Assembly (NCBI GenBank): GCA_002421005.1
Contig: DIJC01000003.1
Location: 62,001-126,000, forward strand
DNA from: Enterobacteriaceae bacterium UBA5654
Lineage (GTDB): Bacteria > Pseudomonadota > Gammaproteobacteria > Enterobacterales > Enterobacteriaceae
Direction: 5' to 3'
Length of the DNA: 64,000 bases
Shown: piece by piece, positions 24,901 to 34,458 of the stretch
How the letters are laid out: each line of letters begins with the position of its first letter
Position numbering within the stretch: the first letter of the stretch is position 1
Position numbers and translations under genes: made by a program
The notes under the pieces: generated by a model
Databases searched by the model: none
What the model saw: only the letters and a program-made list of their open reading frames with translations
Told to the model about the DNA's origin: nothing

Positions 24901-24931
24901 AAAGCCCGGCAGGAAGTGCCGGGCTTTTTAC
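24901..24931. terminator. Terminator between yjeM and mscM
   Basis: AAAGCCCGGC and GCCGGGCTTT make a ten-pair stem with a short loop, followed by TTTACTTA. It serves yjeM and abuts the stop of the convergent mscM. Confidence 0.93.
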
Positions 24932-27900
24932 TTATAAACTCCCCGCCGGGCGCGATCCTTTGCCTGCCGACGACAGCGTGCGTCCGGTTTGTCGACCCGA
25001 TAGCGTCTCCAGCCGCATCTGGAACGGTGGGAACGGCATATCGATACCGTGCTCGCGGAAACCGGCCAGAATCAACTGGTGGATTTCATGGCGCAGCGGC
25101 ATCCGGTGGCCCATTTCGGCGGCGTAAATACGCAGTTCAAATATCTGAATACCCTGCTGGAGATCGACGAGAAACACTTCCGGCGGCGGGTTGTCGATGA
25201 CCAGCGAGCAGCGTTGCGATGCGGTCAGCAGGATCTGCGTAACCTCTTCGCTGTTGGCCTCCGACGGCGCGGGAATAGTCAGCACCACGCGGGTAACGGA
25301 ATCTGACAGCGACCAGTTAATAAACTGCTCGGTGATAAACGCCTTGTTTGGCACGATGATCTCTTTGCGGTCCCAGTCGCTGATGGTGGTGGCGCGGGTG
25401 TTGATTTTGGTAATGCTGCCGGTCAAATCGCGAATGGTGACGGTATCGCCGATCCGAATCGGTTTCTCAAACAGGATGATCAACCCGGAAATAAAGTTGG
25501 CGAAAATTTCCTGTAAGCCGAAGCCCAGCCCCAGACCGAGCGCCGCGACCAGCCATTGCAGTTTTGACCACTCAATGCCGATCATCGAGAAGCCCACCAG
25601 CCCGCCAATCAGCATCAGCAAATATTTGGTGATGGTGGTGATGGCATAGCCGGTGCCGGGTGCCAGCTCCAGATGCTGTAGCAGCGCCAGCTCCAGCAGC
25701 GCGGGCAGGTTACGCACCAGCTGCGTGGTGATGATAAACACCAGAATAGCGATCAGCACCGCGCCGAGGGTAATGGGTTCGATACTCTCCACCCCCTGAA
25801 GTGTGGAGGTGACATCCCATAGCGTAATGTTTTCGAGAAAGCCAAAGGCCGAATGAATTTCCGACCACAGGACGATCACCGACAGCAGCGCTATCAGCAT
25901 CAGAATCGAACGCACCAGCCGCAGCGACTGGGTGCTGATGGCATCCAGATCCAGTTCGCTTTCGTCGATCTCCACCGCGCCCTCAAGGCTGGTGGTATGT
26001 GGCGTTTCTTCTTCGCCACGCGCGCGCTGGGCGAGAATTTCAGCACGGCGATGGCGGGCGCGATCAAAGGCCAGACGGCGGCGCTGGATCAGCATCCAGC
26101 GGCGGATGATATGGTAAATCACCAGCAGCAGGAACCAGATCGCCACCGACGTTTCCAGTCGTGCCAGCAGCGCCTGCGCGGTCGCCAGATAGCCCACTGC
26201 CGCCGCCAGAATCGCGATCAGCGGCGCGCCCATCATCATGTTCCACAACATGCTGTTGACCATATTCTCGCCTTTACCCTCTTTGTCGAGGTACAGCGGA
26301 ATACCCGCGCGCTTCAGGCTTAACGTAACAATCGCCAGCGCGCCGCAAATCAGCATGAAACATAACCGGCCCAGCGAGGCCGAGAACTCGCGGTCGTTCA
26401 GATTATCGAACATAATCAGCGCCATAATCAGCGGCACTATCAGCCCGATACTCATCAGGTAATAGCGCATGGCGCGCGCTACGCGGTTTTGCGGCCAGCC
26501 AAAATGCGCCACAAACAGGCCGTTGGGACGGGCAAAGGTGGCGCATATCATCACCACCCACAGCAGCGGCACGGTGGCGGTTACGCCGCTGCCGATAGCC
26601 ACCGCCAGCGGATATAGCCACGCTTCGCGCAGGCCGTAGCCCAGCGTTGCCCACAGTACCGGCAACGGCGAGGCCACCAGAATTGACCAGAATACGGTGC
26701 GCAGGGTCAGCCAGAAGTGATCCTGGGTGACTTTGCCGACCCGTGAGGCAGAACGTTCAAGGAAACGGGTAAAGTGCCGCCGCGAATAAACGCTGCATCC
26801 CACCAGCACCAGCGCGCCAAACAGCGGCAGCAGCGTCTCTTTGCTGGTCAGCATCATAATGCTGGCTTTGCTTAACTGGCTGACGGTGTCCAGCGAGATA
26901 AGACGGCGTAAATCCTGGACAATCTCCAGCGGCCACGAAATCGTTATCGGACTGACATCGGAGGTCCAGAACAGATAGCGGTGGGTGGCCTCGTTGACCT
27001 CTTTCAGCGCGTCTTCCAGTTGGCTATTGGTAACTTTAAGCTTGGTCAGTTCCAGAATCAGCGTGTCGCCGCCCTGCAATAGCGAGCCGAGCAGTTCGCG
27101 CTGGGTACGCAACTGGGCATCCAGAATACGGGTCTGCTCCGCCGTCAGCGGCTGGCCGTCGGCCTGATGCATTTGCCGAAGCTGGCTCTGCTTATTGAGC
27201 AGATCCTCGTAGCGCATCCGGTGAACGCGAAGCTGCGCCATTTCGGTATCAAGCTGCTGCGGCTTGGGCATTTCTGGCAGACGGGCGACCTGCGCCCGCA
27301 GCGCGTCGCCGAGCATATTGGACATCCCCAGCCACTGCGCCTGCTCGCGCAGCGTATTGAGTGCCTGACGGACCTGAAGCGTTTGATTGGTGCCCTGGCG
27401 CTGCTGCGATGCCACCAGATCCATCCGCTGCGCCTGCTGATTCAGCGCCTGGGATAATTCACGGTTAACGGCAAACTGCTTCACAATATCCGGCGGCAGG
27501 TTAGCGCTGTTTTCCGCCAGCAGTTCGGTGCTCTCCAGCGCTTTTTCTGCCTCGCGCTGACGCTGGCTGTTCACCTGATTACGCAATAGCTGTAAATACG
27601 CATCCAGTTGCTCACTTTGCTTTTGCGCCAGTTCGGAGCGCAGGCGGGAGAGTTCCTGGCGGTTATTCGCGGAGAGCTGCGCCAGCTCCAGTTCATCAAC
27701 CAGCGCTTTAAGTTTGGCGGACTCCGCCTGTGCGGCAAGGCTTTGCGCCTGACTGAGCGCGGCGTTGCCGTTTTGCGTTCCTGCCCGGCGCTCCACCTCA
27801 TTAAGCTGGCGGCGGACATCGGTTTGCTGCTGGGGAAGCTGATTCAGCGAGTCGGCGATTTCACGGGCGCGTTCCTGCTCCTGCTGGGCCTCGCGGCTTT

Positions 27901-28258
27901 TATCCAGCAACTGACTGCTGACCTGAAGAATTTCCTGAGTCAGCGCGTCGGTGGACATGCCCGCGGGCACGTCGCGCGGTTCATCGCGCAGGCTGTTAAG
28001 CTGGGCGCGCAGCGTCTGGGAAAGTTTGGGGAAGTTATCGATAACCTGCTGGTACTGCTGCGCGCGCTCAAGGGAGCCTTTTCGCTCCTCAAGCGCATTA
28101 AGTGCAGACTGGAACGCCTCAACGGCTTCGGGCTGGGCGGGTTTCGCCGCTTTTGCCTGCTCCAGTTCCTGGGTTATCTGTTTGGCGTCGGGGGCCGTCG
28201 CTGCGTACGCCCCCATGCTGAGGCACCAGGCCATCAGAAAAGTGATAATCAGGCGCAC
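24932..28258 (-). CDS. mscM: Miniconductance mechanosensitive channel MscM (YjeP)
   Basis: A large MscK-type mechanosensitive channel of the inner membrane that opens on osmotic downshift. 1108 residues. A signal peptide (ending SMGAYAA) precedes about 450 residues of periplasmic, glutamine-rich coiled coil. About eleven membrane segments follow, ending in the MscS core: LGLGLGFGLQEIFANFISGLI pore region, IRIGDTVTIRDLTGSITKIN beta domain and IIVPNKAFITEQFINWSLSD. It is 20 bases downstream of psd on the same strand, and the two form an operon as in E. coli. Positioning next to psd links osmotic protection with membrane lipid synthesis only by context. Confidence 0.95.
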   Translation of the reverse strand: MRLIITFLMAWCLSMGAYAATAPDAKQITQELEQAKAAKPAQPEAVEAFQSALNALEERKGSLERAQQYQQVIDNFPKLSQTLRAQLNSLRDEPRDVPAGMSTDALTQEILQVSSQLLDKSREAQQEQERAREIADSLNQLPQQQTDVRRQLNEVERRAGTQNGNAALSQAQSLAAQAESAKLKALVDELELAQLSANNRQELSRLRSELAQKQSEQLDAYLQLLRNQVNSQRQREAEKALESTELLAENSANLPPDIVKQFAVNRELSQALNQQAQRMDLVASQQRQGTNQTLQVRQALNTLREQAQWLGMSNMLGDALRAQVARLPEMPKPQQLDTEMAQLRVHRMRYEDLLNKQSQLRQMHQADGQPLTAEQTRILDAQLRTQRELLGSLLQGGDTLILELTKLKVTNSQLEDALKEVNEATHRYLFWTSDVSPITISWPLEIVQDLRRLISLDTVSQLSKASIMMLTSKETLLPLFGALVLVGCSVYSRRHFTRFLERSASRVGKVTQDHFWLTLRTVFWSILVASPLPVLWATLGYGLREAWLYPLAVAIGSGVTATVPLLWVVMICATFARPNGLFVAHFGWPQNRVARAMRYYLMSIGLIVPLIMALIMFDNLNDREFSASLGRLCFMLICGALAIVTLSLKRAGIPLYLDKEGKGENMVNSMLWNMMMGAPLIAILAAAVGYLATAQALLARLETSVAIWFLLLVIYHIIRRWMLIQRRRLAFDRARHRRAEILAQRARGEEETPHTTSLEGAVEIDESELDLDAISTQSLRLVRSILMLIALLSVIVLWSEIHSAFGFLENITLWDVTSTLQGVESIEPITLGAVLIAILVFIITTQLVRNLPALLELALLQHLELAPGTGYAITTITKYLLMLIGGLVGFSMIGIEWSKLQWLVAALGLGLGFGLQEIFANFISGLIILFEKPIRIGDTVTIRDLTGSITKINTRATTISDWDRKEIIVPNKAFITEQFINWSLSDSVTRVVLTIPAPSEANSEEVTQILLTASQRCSLVIDNPPPEVFLVDLQQGIQIFELRIYAAEMGHRMPLRHEIHQLILAGFREHGIDMPFPPFQMRLETLSGRQTGRTLSSAGKGSRPAGSL

Positions 28259-28278
28259 GGAAAACCCTTTTTGTTGAA

Positions 28279-29247
28279 TTAAATATCGTCTCGCTTATCG
28301 TCAACCAGCGGGCTGGCTTCCAGCTCGGCGTTGACTTCTTTTTCCGGCAGCGGCGCAGGTTCAGCAACCGGCTGCACGAAGGCTTCGGTGGAAACTGCCA
28401 GCGGCTGGCCGATTTTAGTGACCGACAGGCTGTGCAGTTGCTCTGCCAGATCGACTTTACCCGGCGCAAACAGATTGATAACTGTCGAGCCGAGCTTAAA
28501 GCGGCCCATTTCCTGACCTTTCAGCAGCGCCACGGAGCCTTCACTCTCGCCTTCAGGCCAGGTCCAGCGCTTAATAATGCCTTCACGCGGCGGCGTAATG
28601 GTGCCTGCCCAGACGGTTTCGATGCTGCCGACAATCGTCGCGCCGACCAGAATCTGCACCATCGGGCCAAATTCGGTATCAAAAAGGCAGATAACACGTT
28701 CGTTACGGGCGAAAAGATTCGGCACGTTCTGCGCGGTTAAGTGGTTCACGGAGAACAAATCGCCCGGCACGTAAATCATTTCGCGCAGAATGCCGTTGCA
28801 TGGCATATGTACGCGGTGATAATCGCGCGGCGAAAGATAAGTGGTGACAAACGAGCCGTTGCGGAACTGGTCCGCCATGTGGTAGTTCCCCGCCAGAAGC
28901 GCTTCCAGCGAATAGTTATGGCCTTTCGCCTGCAAAATTTTATCGTTTTCAATTTTACCCAGCTGGCTGATCACGCCATCGGCAGGCATCACCAGCACGT
29001 TAGGATCGGTATTCAGCGGGCGAACTTCATCACGCAGCGGGCGGACAAAGAAATCGTTAAAGGTGCGGTAGCTGGCGGTATCGGGTTTTTGCGCCTCTTT
29101 CATATCGACTTTGTAATACCTGACAAACAGATCGATGACCAGCTTCGTCAGCCAGCCCGCGCGTTTGCTCGCGCCCCAGCCCGCCAGGCGAGTGAGCCAC
29201 AGTTTCGGCAGAATGTATTGCAGCGAAAGTTTAAGATCGTTTAACAC
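28279..29247 (-). CDS. psd: Phosphatidylserine decarboxylase proenzyme
   Basis: Makes phosphatidylethanolamine from phosphatidylserine at the inner membrane. 322 residues. The self-cleavage site LGST (GRFKLGSTVINLFAPG) near residue 252-255 makes the pyruvoyl group from its Ser. Catalytic surroundings TYLSPRDYHRVHMP, with the Asp/His pair, and PVMPADG-type VLVMPADGVISQLG are present. The start is the GTG giving VLNDLKLSLQYIL, five bases after TGGAGG; the longer ATG frame is not conserved. It is first in the psd-mscM operon, about 97 bases downstream of rsgA. Confidence 0.97.
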   Translation of the reverse strand: MLNDLKLSLQYILPKLWLTRLAGWGASKRAGWLTKLVIDLFVRYYKVDMKEAQKPDTASYRTFNDFFVRPLRDEVRPLNTDPNVLVMPADGVISQLGKIENDKILQAKGHNYSLEALLAGNYHMADQFRNGSFVTTYLSPRDYHRVHMPCNGILREMIYVPGDLFSVNHLTAQNVPNLFARNERVICLFDTEFGPMVQILVGATIVGSIETVWAGTITPPREGIIKRWTWPEGESEGSVALLKGQEMGRFKLGSTVINLFAPGKVDLAEQLHSLSVTKIGQPLAVSTEAFVQPVAEPAPLPEKEVNAELEASPLVDDKRDDI

Positions 29248-29344
29248 GATAGCCTCCAGGCCTTTGTTTTGTCGTTCCTGTCCCCGCGTGATGCGCGGAT
29301 ACATGAAAAAAGGGGGACGATTTTAGCGATGCTAAGCATAAATG

Positions 29345-30397
29345 TCAGTTATCGGTTTCAGAAAAGTTTTTACGCGTTTTTACCTGCGCCATGCTTTCCA
29401 GAATACGGTGATAATTTTCAAAGCGGCTCTCCGCGATTTTCCCGTTACCCACTGCTTCGCGAATAGCGCAGCCTGGATCGGTGTCGTGCTTGCAATCACG
29501 GTATTTGCACAGACCTAAGTAATCGTGGAATTCGACAAAGCCCTGGGTGATTTGTTCCGGCTCAAGATGCCACAGGCCGAACTCGCGCACGCCGGGGGAG
29601 TCGATAACGTCGCCGCCGTGCGGAAAGTGATACAGGCGTGCGGCGGTGGTGGTGTGCTGACCCAACCCGGAGTTGTCAGACACGTCATTGGTCAGAATTT
29701 CTTGTTGCAGGCCCAGCAGCGCATTCAGCAGGCTGGATTTGCCCACCCCCGACTGACCGGCAAAAATGCTGATACGGTCGGTTAACGCTTCTTCCAGCGG
29801 TTTCAGACCATCCTGGGTATGGCTGGACACCATCAGTACGCGATAACCAATGCCACGGTAGATATCCATCTGCTCATTCACGAAATCCATGCCTTCACCA
29901 TCAAGCAGATCGATTTTGTTCAGCACGATGATCGGCTCAACGTCCAGCGTTTCACAGGCGACAAGATAGCGATCGATAATGTTAAGTGATAATTCTGGCA
30001 GGATCGCCGAGACGATCACGATCTGATCGATATTGGCGGCGATGGGCTTCACGCCGTCGTAGAAATCCGGGCGCGTCAGTACCGAGGTGCGCTCGTGTAC
30101 CGCTTCGACAATGCCTTTTACGTTAACGCCTTCTGCGGCTTCTTTACCCGGACGCCAGACCACGCGGTCGCCGGTGACCAGGGAACGGATCGTGCGCCGA
30201 ATGTTGCAGCGATGCGTTTCACCGTCGGTGGATTCAACGTCAACATGCATCCCAAAGCGGCTGATGACGATGCCTTCAGACGGCTCGCCGAACAGATTGT
30301 CATCGTAGTCGGGCTTCTCCGAAGTCGTATCAAGACGGCGCTGATGGTTCGCTTTTACGCGGCGCTGTTGACCTTTGGAGAGTTTATTTTTGCTCAA
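29345..30397 (-). CDS. rsgA: Ribosome small subunit GTPase RsgA
   Basis: Circularly permuted GTPase that checks late maturation of the 30S subunit and releases RbfA. 350 residues. N-terminal OB domain, then the permuted order G4 (VLNKIDLLD), G1 (FAGQSGVGKSSLLNALLG), G2 (TTTAARLYHF), G3 (DSPGVREFGL), and a zinc site CKYRDCKHDTDPGC. The start is a TTG (LSKNKLSKGQQRRVKAN) nine bases after CAGGAG, giving the family length; the ATG frame 11 codons upstream contains that ribosome site. It is divergent from orn with about 106 bases between. Confidence 0.97.
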   Translation of the reverse strand: MSKNKLSKGQQRRVKANHQRRLDTTSEKPDYDDNLFGEPSEGIVISRFGMHVDVESTDGETHRCNIRRTIRSLVTGDRVVWRPGKEAAEGVNVKGIVEAVHERTSVLTRPDFYDGVKPIAANIDQIVIVSAILPELSLNIIDRYLVACETLDVEPIIVLNKIDLLDGEGMDFVNEQMDIYRGIGYRVLMVSSHTQDGLKPLEEALTDRISIFAGQSGVGKSSLLNALLGLQQEILTNDVSDNSGLGQHTTTAARLYHFPHGGDVIDSPGVREFGLWHLEPEQITQGFVEFHDYLGLCKYRDCKHDTDPGCAIREAVGNGKIAESRFENYHRILESMAQVKTRKNFSETDN

Positions 30398-30503
30398 TCG
30401 TGCTGACTCCTGGTCGCCCATAACGGGCAAAACCTCTATGATACACGCTATTGTAGATGAATATAGTCACACTGAACGTGACGCGAGAAGGGTGGAAAAT
30501 AGC

Positions 30504-31049
30504 ATGAGTGCAAATGAAAACAACCTGATTTGGATCGATCTGGAGATGACGGGGCTGGATCCCGAGCGCGATCGCATTATTGAAATCGCCACCCTGGTGA
30601 CCGACGCGAACCTGAATGTGCTGGCAGAAGGCCCGACCATTGCCGTTCACCAGTCCGATGCGCAACTGGCGCTGATGGATGACTGGAACGTGCGCACCCA
30701 CACCGGCAGCGGGCTGGTGGCGCGAGTTAAAGCCAGCCAGATTGACGACCGCGCCGCTGAGCTCGCCACGATCGAATTTTTGCAGCAGTGGGTTCCGGCA
30801 GGAAAATCACCGATCTGCGGTAACAGCATCGGCCAGGATCGCCGCTTTCTGTTCAAATATATGCCGGAACTGGAAGCTTATTTCCATTACCGCTATCTGG
30901 ATGTCAGCACCCTGAAAGAGCTGGCGCGTCGCTGGAAGCCGGAAATTCTCGACGGCTTTAAGAAAGCGGGCACCCATCAGGCGATGGACGATATCCGTGA
31001 ATCGGTGGCGGAACTGGCCTACTACCGCGAGCATTTTATTCAGCTTTAA
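30504..31049 (+). CDS. orn: Oligoribonuclease
   Basis: Essential 3'-5' exoribonuclease that degrades two-to-five-base RNAs, including pGpG from cyclic-di-GMP. 181 residues of the DEDDh fold: ExoI WIDLEMTGLDPERDRIIEIA with Asp/Glu, ExoII around KSPICGNSIGQDRRFL, and ExoIII HQAMDDIRESVAEL with the catalytic His and Asp. The ATG at MSANENNLIWID is the family start; the frame opening at 30375 lies in the rsgA promoter. It precedes the tRNA-Gly cluster with about 200 bases between. Confidence 0.98.
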   Translation: MSANENNLIWIDLEMTGLDPERDRIIEIATLVTDANLNVLAEGPTIAVHQSDAQLALMDDWNVRTHTGSGLVARVKASQIDDRAAELATIEFLQQWVPAGKSPICGNSIGQDRRFLFKYMPELEAYFHYRYLDVSTLKELARRWKPEILDGFKKAGTHQAMDDIRESVAELAYYREHFIQL

Positions 31050-31176
31050 ACCTGGTGGGGCGGCGGTGCCGTCGCCCCGATACGCTTGCGCCGACGGGGA
31101 TTTGTCGCTAAATTACCCACTTTGCTGATAAAATCAGCATTCAGGCGGAAAAGATAAAAAATTGCGGTTGTGGGGC

Positions 31177-31204
31177 TTGCAGCAAAAAGGAATTCTCGTA
31201 TAAT
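31177..31204 (+). promoter_or_regulatory. Promoter of the tRNA-Gly cluster
   Basis: TTGCAG (-35), a 16-base spacer and a perfect TATAAT (-10) stand 42 bases before the first tRNA-Gly. The GC-rich discriminator GCGCCTCCC after the -10 box is typical of stable-RNA promoters under stringent control. Confidence 0.85.
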
Positions 31205-31245
31205 GCGCCTCCCGTACCGATGCAGAAATTGCAATGTTACGCAGA

Positions 31246-31321
<76 letters not shown>

Positions 31322-31346
31322 AAATTTAATGAAGTATACCACCCAA

Positions 31347-31422
<76 letters not shown>

Positions 31423-31447
31423 AAATTTAATGAAGTACACCACCCAA

Positions 31448-31523
<76 letters not shown>

Positions 31524-31793
31524 AATCTTTACTCCAGAATAAATTATCCACAGCGACGACGCCCGTTGTACGCCATGTTTTGCACTTCTGACAAACTTCT
31601 GTAAACAGAGTTATCCACAGGTTAGCGATTTCTGCCTTCCGCATATAATTGTTCAGAATGTAAATTAATTTTCGATAACGTTATGAAATTATTGGATAAA
31701 ATAATATTTCAAAATGTTAATTCGATCGCTTGACGAATTTTTGCGTGTTGAATACCAATGAGTTTTTAATTTTATTCACATGCTGTGAATGGT
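31524..31793. other. datA-like DnaA-box cluster in the tRNA-Gly/queG gap
   Basis: This gene-free gap has two perfect DnaA boxes TTATCCACA at 31544-31552 and 31611-31619, and a third TTATTCACA at 31772-31780. The third is the left arm of an inverted repeat ATTCACA-TGC-TGTGAAT, so a weaker fourth box faces it. Between boxes two and three lies a very AT-rich stretch that could bind IHF. In E. coli the datA locus, which titrates DnaA and, with IHF, promotes DnaA-ATP hydrolysis, is in this same place after the glyVXY tRNAs. Boxes and context are seen; function is inference from the E. coli locus. Confidence 0.75.
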
Positions 31794-32933
31794 TTATGCG
31801 TCGCGCGGCAAACCTTTTTCAATCACCCGCACCAGCCGCTGTTTTTTGGGTAGCTGTACGTCAACCACGCAGGCATTACGCTTCTGAATTTGCTGCGCAA
31901 TCGCCCATTCTATGTGCTCGTCGAGAAGTGGGTGCTCACCCCGGCGCGCTTCGAGCGCCCGAATATTGGCTTCATCCCACGGTGCGTTGCCCAGCGCAAC
32001 GGCAATATTTCGCAGCCAGCGCAGGTGACCAATGCGCCGAATGGCTGAGCCTTCCGTCACCTTCAGAAACCACGCTTCACTCCACGCAAAGAGTTCAATC
32101 AGTTCGGGCGCGTGTAGCGATTTGCGCGGGCTGAAATCTTCCTCGTTCGTCAACTGCGAATAGCGATTCCACGGGCAGATAAGCTGGCAGTCATCGCAAC
32201 CGTAAATCCGGTTGCCCATCAGCGGACGAAATTCTTCGGGGATCGCGCCTTCCAGCTCAATGGTTAAATAAGAAATGCAGCGCCGGGCGTCTACGGTGTA
32301 GGGTTCAACGATCGCCCCGGTCGGGCAAATGGTCATGCAGGCCACGCAGCGCCCGCAGCCTTCTTCAACGGGGCCATCGACGGGCAGCGGGAGGTCGATC
32401 AACAACTCGCCGAGAAAAAAGAACGATCCGGCGTCACGGCTGAGGATCAGTGAGTGCTTGCCCGTCCAGCCCAGCCCGGCTTTTTCCGCCAGCGGACGTT
32501 CCAGCACAGGCGCGGAATCCACAAAAGGTCTAAAATTCAGCGAAACGCACTGTTCCTGGATTTTCTCACCGAGCTTTTTTAAGCGATTGCGCAGCAGCTT
32601 GTGATAGTCGCGTCCGAGCGCGTAGCGGCTGACGTAGCCAAGCGTGGGATCTTTCAGCGTGCGGGCAAACGCAGCGTTGGCGGGCAGATAGTTCATCCGC
32701 ACGCTGATGACGCGCAGCGTGCCGGGCAGAAGCTCGTGAGGACGGGCGCGCATCATGCCGTGACGCGCCATCCACTCCATTTCGCCGTGGTACTGTTTAT
32801 CGAGCCACGCCTGGAGTTGCGGCTCGCTGGCGCTAAGATCGGTATCGGTAATACCGACCTGCTGAAACCCGAGTTCAGTGCCCCACTGTTTAATATTTTG
32901 CGCTAACTGACTGAGATCGAGGGGCTGAGACAT
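31794..32933 (-). CDS. queG: Epoxyqueuosine reductase QueG
   Basis: Cobalamin-dependent iron-sulfur enzyme for the last step of queuosine synthesis in tRNA, reducing epoxyqueuosine. 379 residues. Ferredoxin-like cluster motifs are CGRCVACMTICPTGAI and a second set with CDDCQLICPWN. RPFVDSAPVLERPLAEKAGLG-type sequence holds the active-site Asp region. The start is the ATG giving MSQPLDLSQLAQNI. The open frame runs 64 codons further upstream but is antisense to nnr. The start codons of queG and nnr overlap head-to-head in the tetranucleotide CATG, so their ribosome sites lie inside one another's coding sequence. Confidence 0.96.
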   Translation of the reverse strand: MSQPLDLSQLAQNIKQWGTELGFQQVGITDTDLSASEPQLQAWLDKQYHGEMEWMARHGMMRARPHELLPGTLRVISVRMNYLPANAAFARTLKDPTLGYVSRYALGRDYHKLLRNRLKKLGEKIQEQCVSLNFRPFVDSAPVLERPLAEKAGLGWTGKHSLILSRDAGSFFFLGELLIDLPLPVDGPVEEGCGRCVACMTICPTGAIVEPYTVDARRCISYLTIELEGAIPEEFRPLMGNRIYGCDDCQLICPWNRYSQLTNEEDFSPRKSLHAPELIELFAWSEAWFLKVTEGSAIRRIGHLRWLRNIAVALGNAPWDEANIRALEARRGEHPLLDEHIEWAIAQQIQKRNACVVDVQLPKKQRLVRVIEKGLPRDA

Positions 32934-34458
32934 GACGGACCATACCATGAACAAAAACCCCGCAAGTGTACCACACTCCATCTGGCCTGCGCAGGCGCTA
33001 CCGCGTCTCGAACAAGAAGCAGCAGATGCGCTGGGATTAACGTTGTTTGAACTGATGCAGCGAGCGGGCTTCGCCGCTTTCACCCTGGCACGGGAATGCT
33101 GGCCGGACGCGGGCCACTGGCTCATTCTGTGCGGTCACGGTAATAACGGCGGCGACGGCTACGTGGTTGCGAGGCTGGCGCAGGCGGCGGGTATACAGGC
33201 GAGCGTAATTGCGCTTCAGAGTGAGAAACCCTTGCCGGAAGAGGCAGAAAGCGCCCGCGAGGCCTGGCTTAACGCGGGCGGCACCGTTCACGCGCCGGAC
33301 GTGGCCTGGCCGGAAGGTGTTGAGGTCATCGTTGATGGTTTGCTGGGCACTGGCCTGCACAGCGCTCCGCGTGATGATATCGCCGCACTGATTGACCATG
33401 CCAACGCGCATCCGGCACCCGTGCTGGCGCTGGATATTCCCTCTGGCCTGCTGGCGCAGACGGGTGCGACGCCCGGCGCGGTAATTCACGCCGCTCATAC
33501 CATCACTTTCATCGCCCTCAAGCCCGGGCTGCTCACCGGTAAAGCCCGCGACGTGGTGGGGCAACTGCACCATAACGCTCTCGGCCTGGAAGGGTGGCTG
33601 GCCGGGCAGGAGCCGCCGTATCTCCGCTTCGACGGCAGCCTGCTGGCCGACTGGCTTAAACCGCGCCGTCCGACCTCTAACAAAGGCGATCACGGCAAAC
33701 TGCTGATTGTGGGCGGCGATCACGGCACGGCGGGGGCGATCCGCATGACCGGTGAAGCGGCGCTGCGTGCGGGGGCAGGGCTGGTACGGATCTTAACCCG
33801 CAGCGATAACATCGTTCCTGTCCTCGCCGCGCGCCCGGAACTGATGGTGCAGGCGCTGACGCCAGAATCGCTCGAAGATAATCTGGAATGGGCGGATGTT
33901 GTGGTGATTGGCCCCGGTCTCGGACAGCAAAAATGGGGCCGTCAGGCGCTGCAAAAAATTGAGAATTTTCGCAAACCGATGTTATGGGACGCGGATGCGC
34001 TGAACCTGCTGGCAATCAATCCCGATAAACGTCACAATCGCCTGCTGACGCCGCATCCCGGCGAAGCTGCCCGGCTGTTAAACACCGACGTTGCAGAAAT
34101 TGAGAGCGATCGCTTACTTTCTGCGCAGCGTCTGGTAAAACAGTATGGTGGCACCGTAGTGCTGAAGGGCGCGGGGACGGTGGTTGCCAGCCACGAAGGA
34201 ACGCTCGGCATCGTGGATGCCGGTAACGCGGGCATGGCGAGCGGCGGAATGGGCGATGTGCTGTCGGGTATTATCGGCGCACTGCTGGCACAAAAGCTGC
34301 CACTCTTTGAGGCCGCCGCTGCCGGATGTATTGCTCACGGCGTCGCGGCAGATAAGCTGGCGGCGCGTTACGGTACGCGCGGTATGCTGGCGACTGACCT
34401 TTTTTCCACGCTTGTGCGTGTTGTTAACCCGGATGTGATTGACCCAGACCATGATTAA
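32932..34458 (+). CDS. nnr: Bifunctional NAD(P)H-hydrate epimerase/dehydratase
   Basis: Repairs hydrated NADH and NADPH (NADHX, NADPHX). 508 residues in two domains. The N-terminal YjeF_N epimerase has LILCGHGNNGGDGYVVARLA and ALDIPSGLLAQTGATPG. The C-terminal ribokinase-like ADP-dependent dehydratase has KGDHGKLLIVGGDHGTAGA, WDADALNLLA, LTPHPGEAARLL and the GNAGMASGGMGDVLSG catalytic stretch. The ATG overlaps the queG start on the other strand, and the 3' end overlaps tsaE by eight bases. It is first in a run nnr-tsaE-amiB-mutL-miaA-hfq-hflX, as in E. coli. Confidence 0.97.
   Translation: MTDHTMNKNPASVPHSIWPAQALPRLEQEAADALGLTLFELMQRAGFAAFTLARECWPDAGHWLILCGHGNNGGDGYVVARLAQAAGIQASVIALQSEKPLPEEAESAREAWLNAGGTVHAPDVAWPEGVEVIVDGLLGTGLHSAPRDDIAALIDHANAHPAPVLALDIPSGLLAQTGATPGAVIHAAHTITFIALKPGLLTGKARDVVGQLHHNALGLEGWLAGQEPPYLRFDGSLLADWLKPRRPTSNKGDHGKLLIVGGDHGTAGAIRMTGEAALRAGAGLVRILTRSDNIVPVLAARPELMVQALTPESLEDNLEWADVVVIGPGLGQQKWGRQALQKIENFRKPMLWDADALNLLAINPDKRHNRLLTPHPGEAARLLNTDVAEIESDRLLSAQRLVKQYGGTVVLKGAGTVVASHEGTLGIVDAGNAGMASGGMGDVLSGIIGALLAQKLPLFEAAAAGCIAHGVAADKLAARYGTRGMLATDLFSTLVRVVNPDVIDPDHD

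Noticed and set aside
32934..33125. N-terminal extension of QueG by 64 codons
   Set aside because: Antisense to nnr, not part of the family, and the internal ATG gives the normal QueG length.
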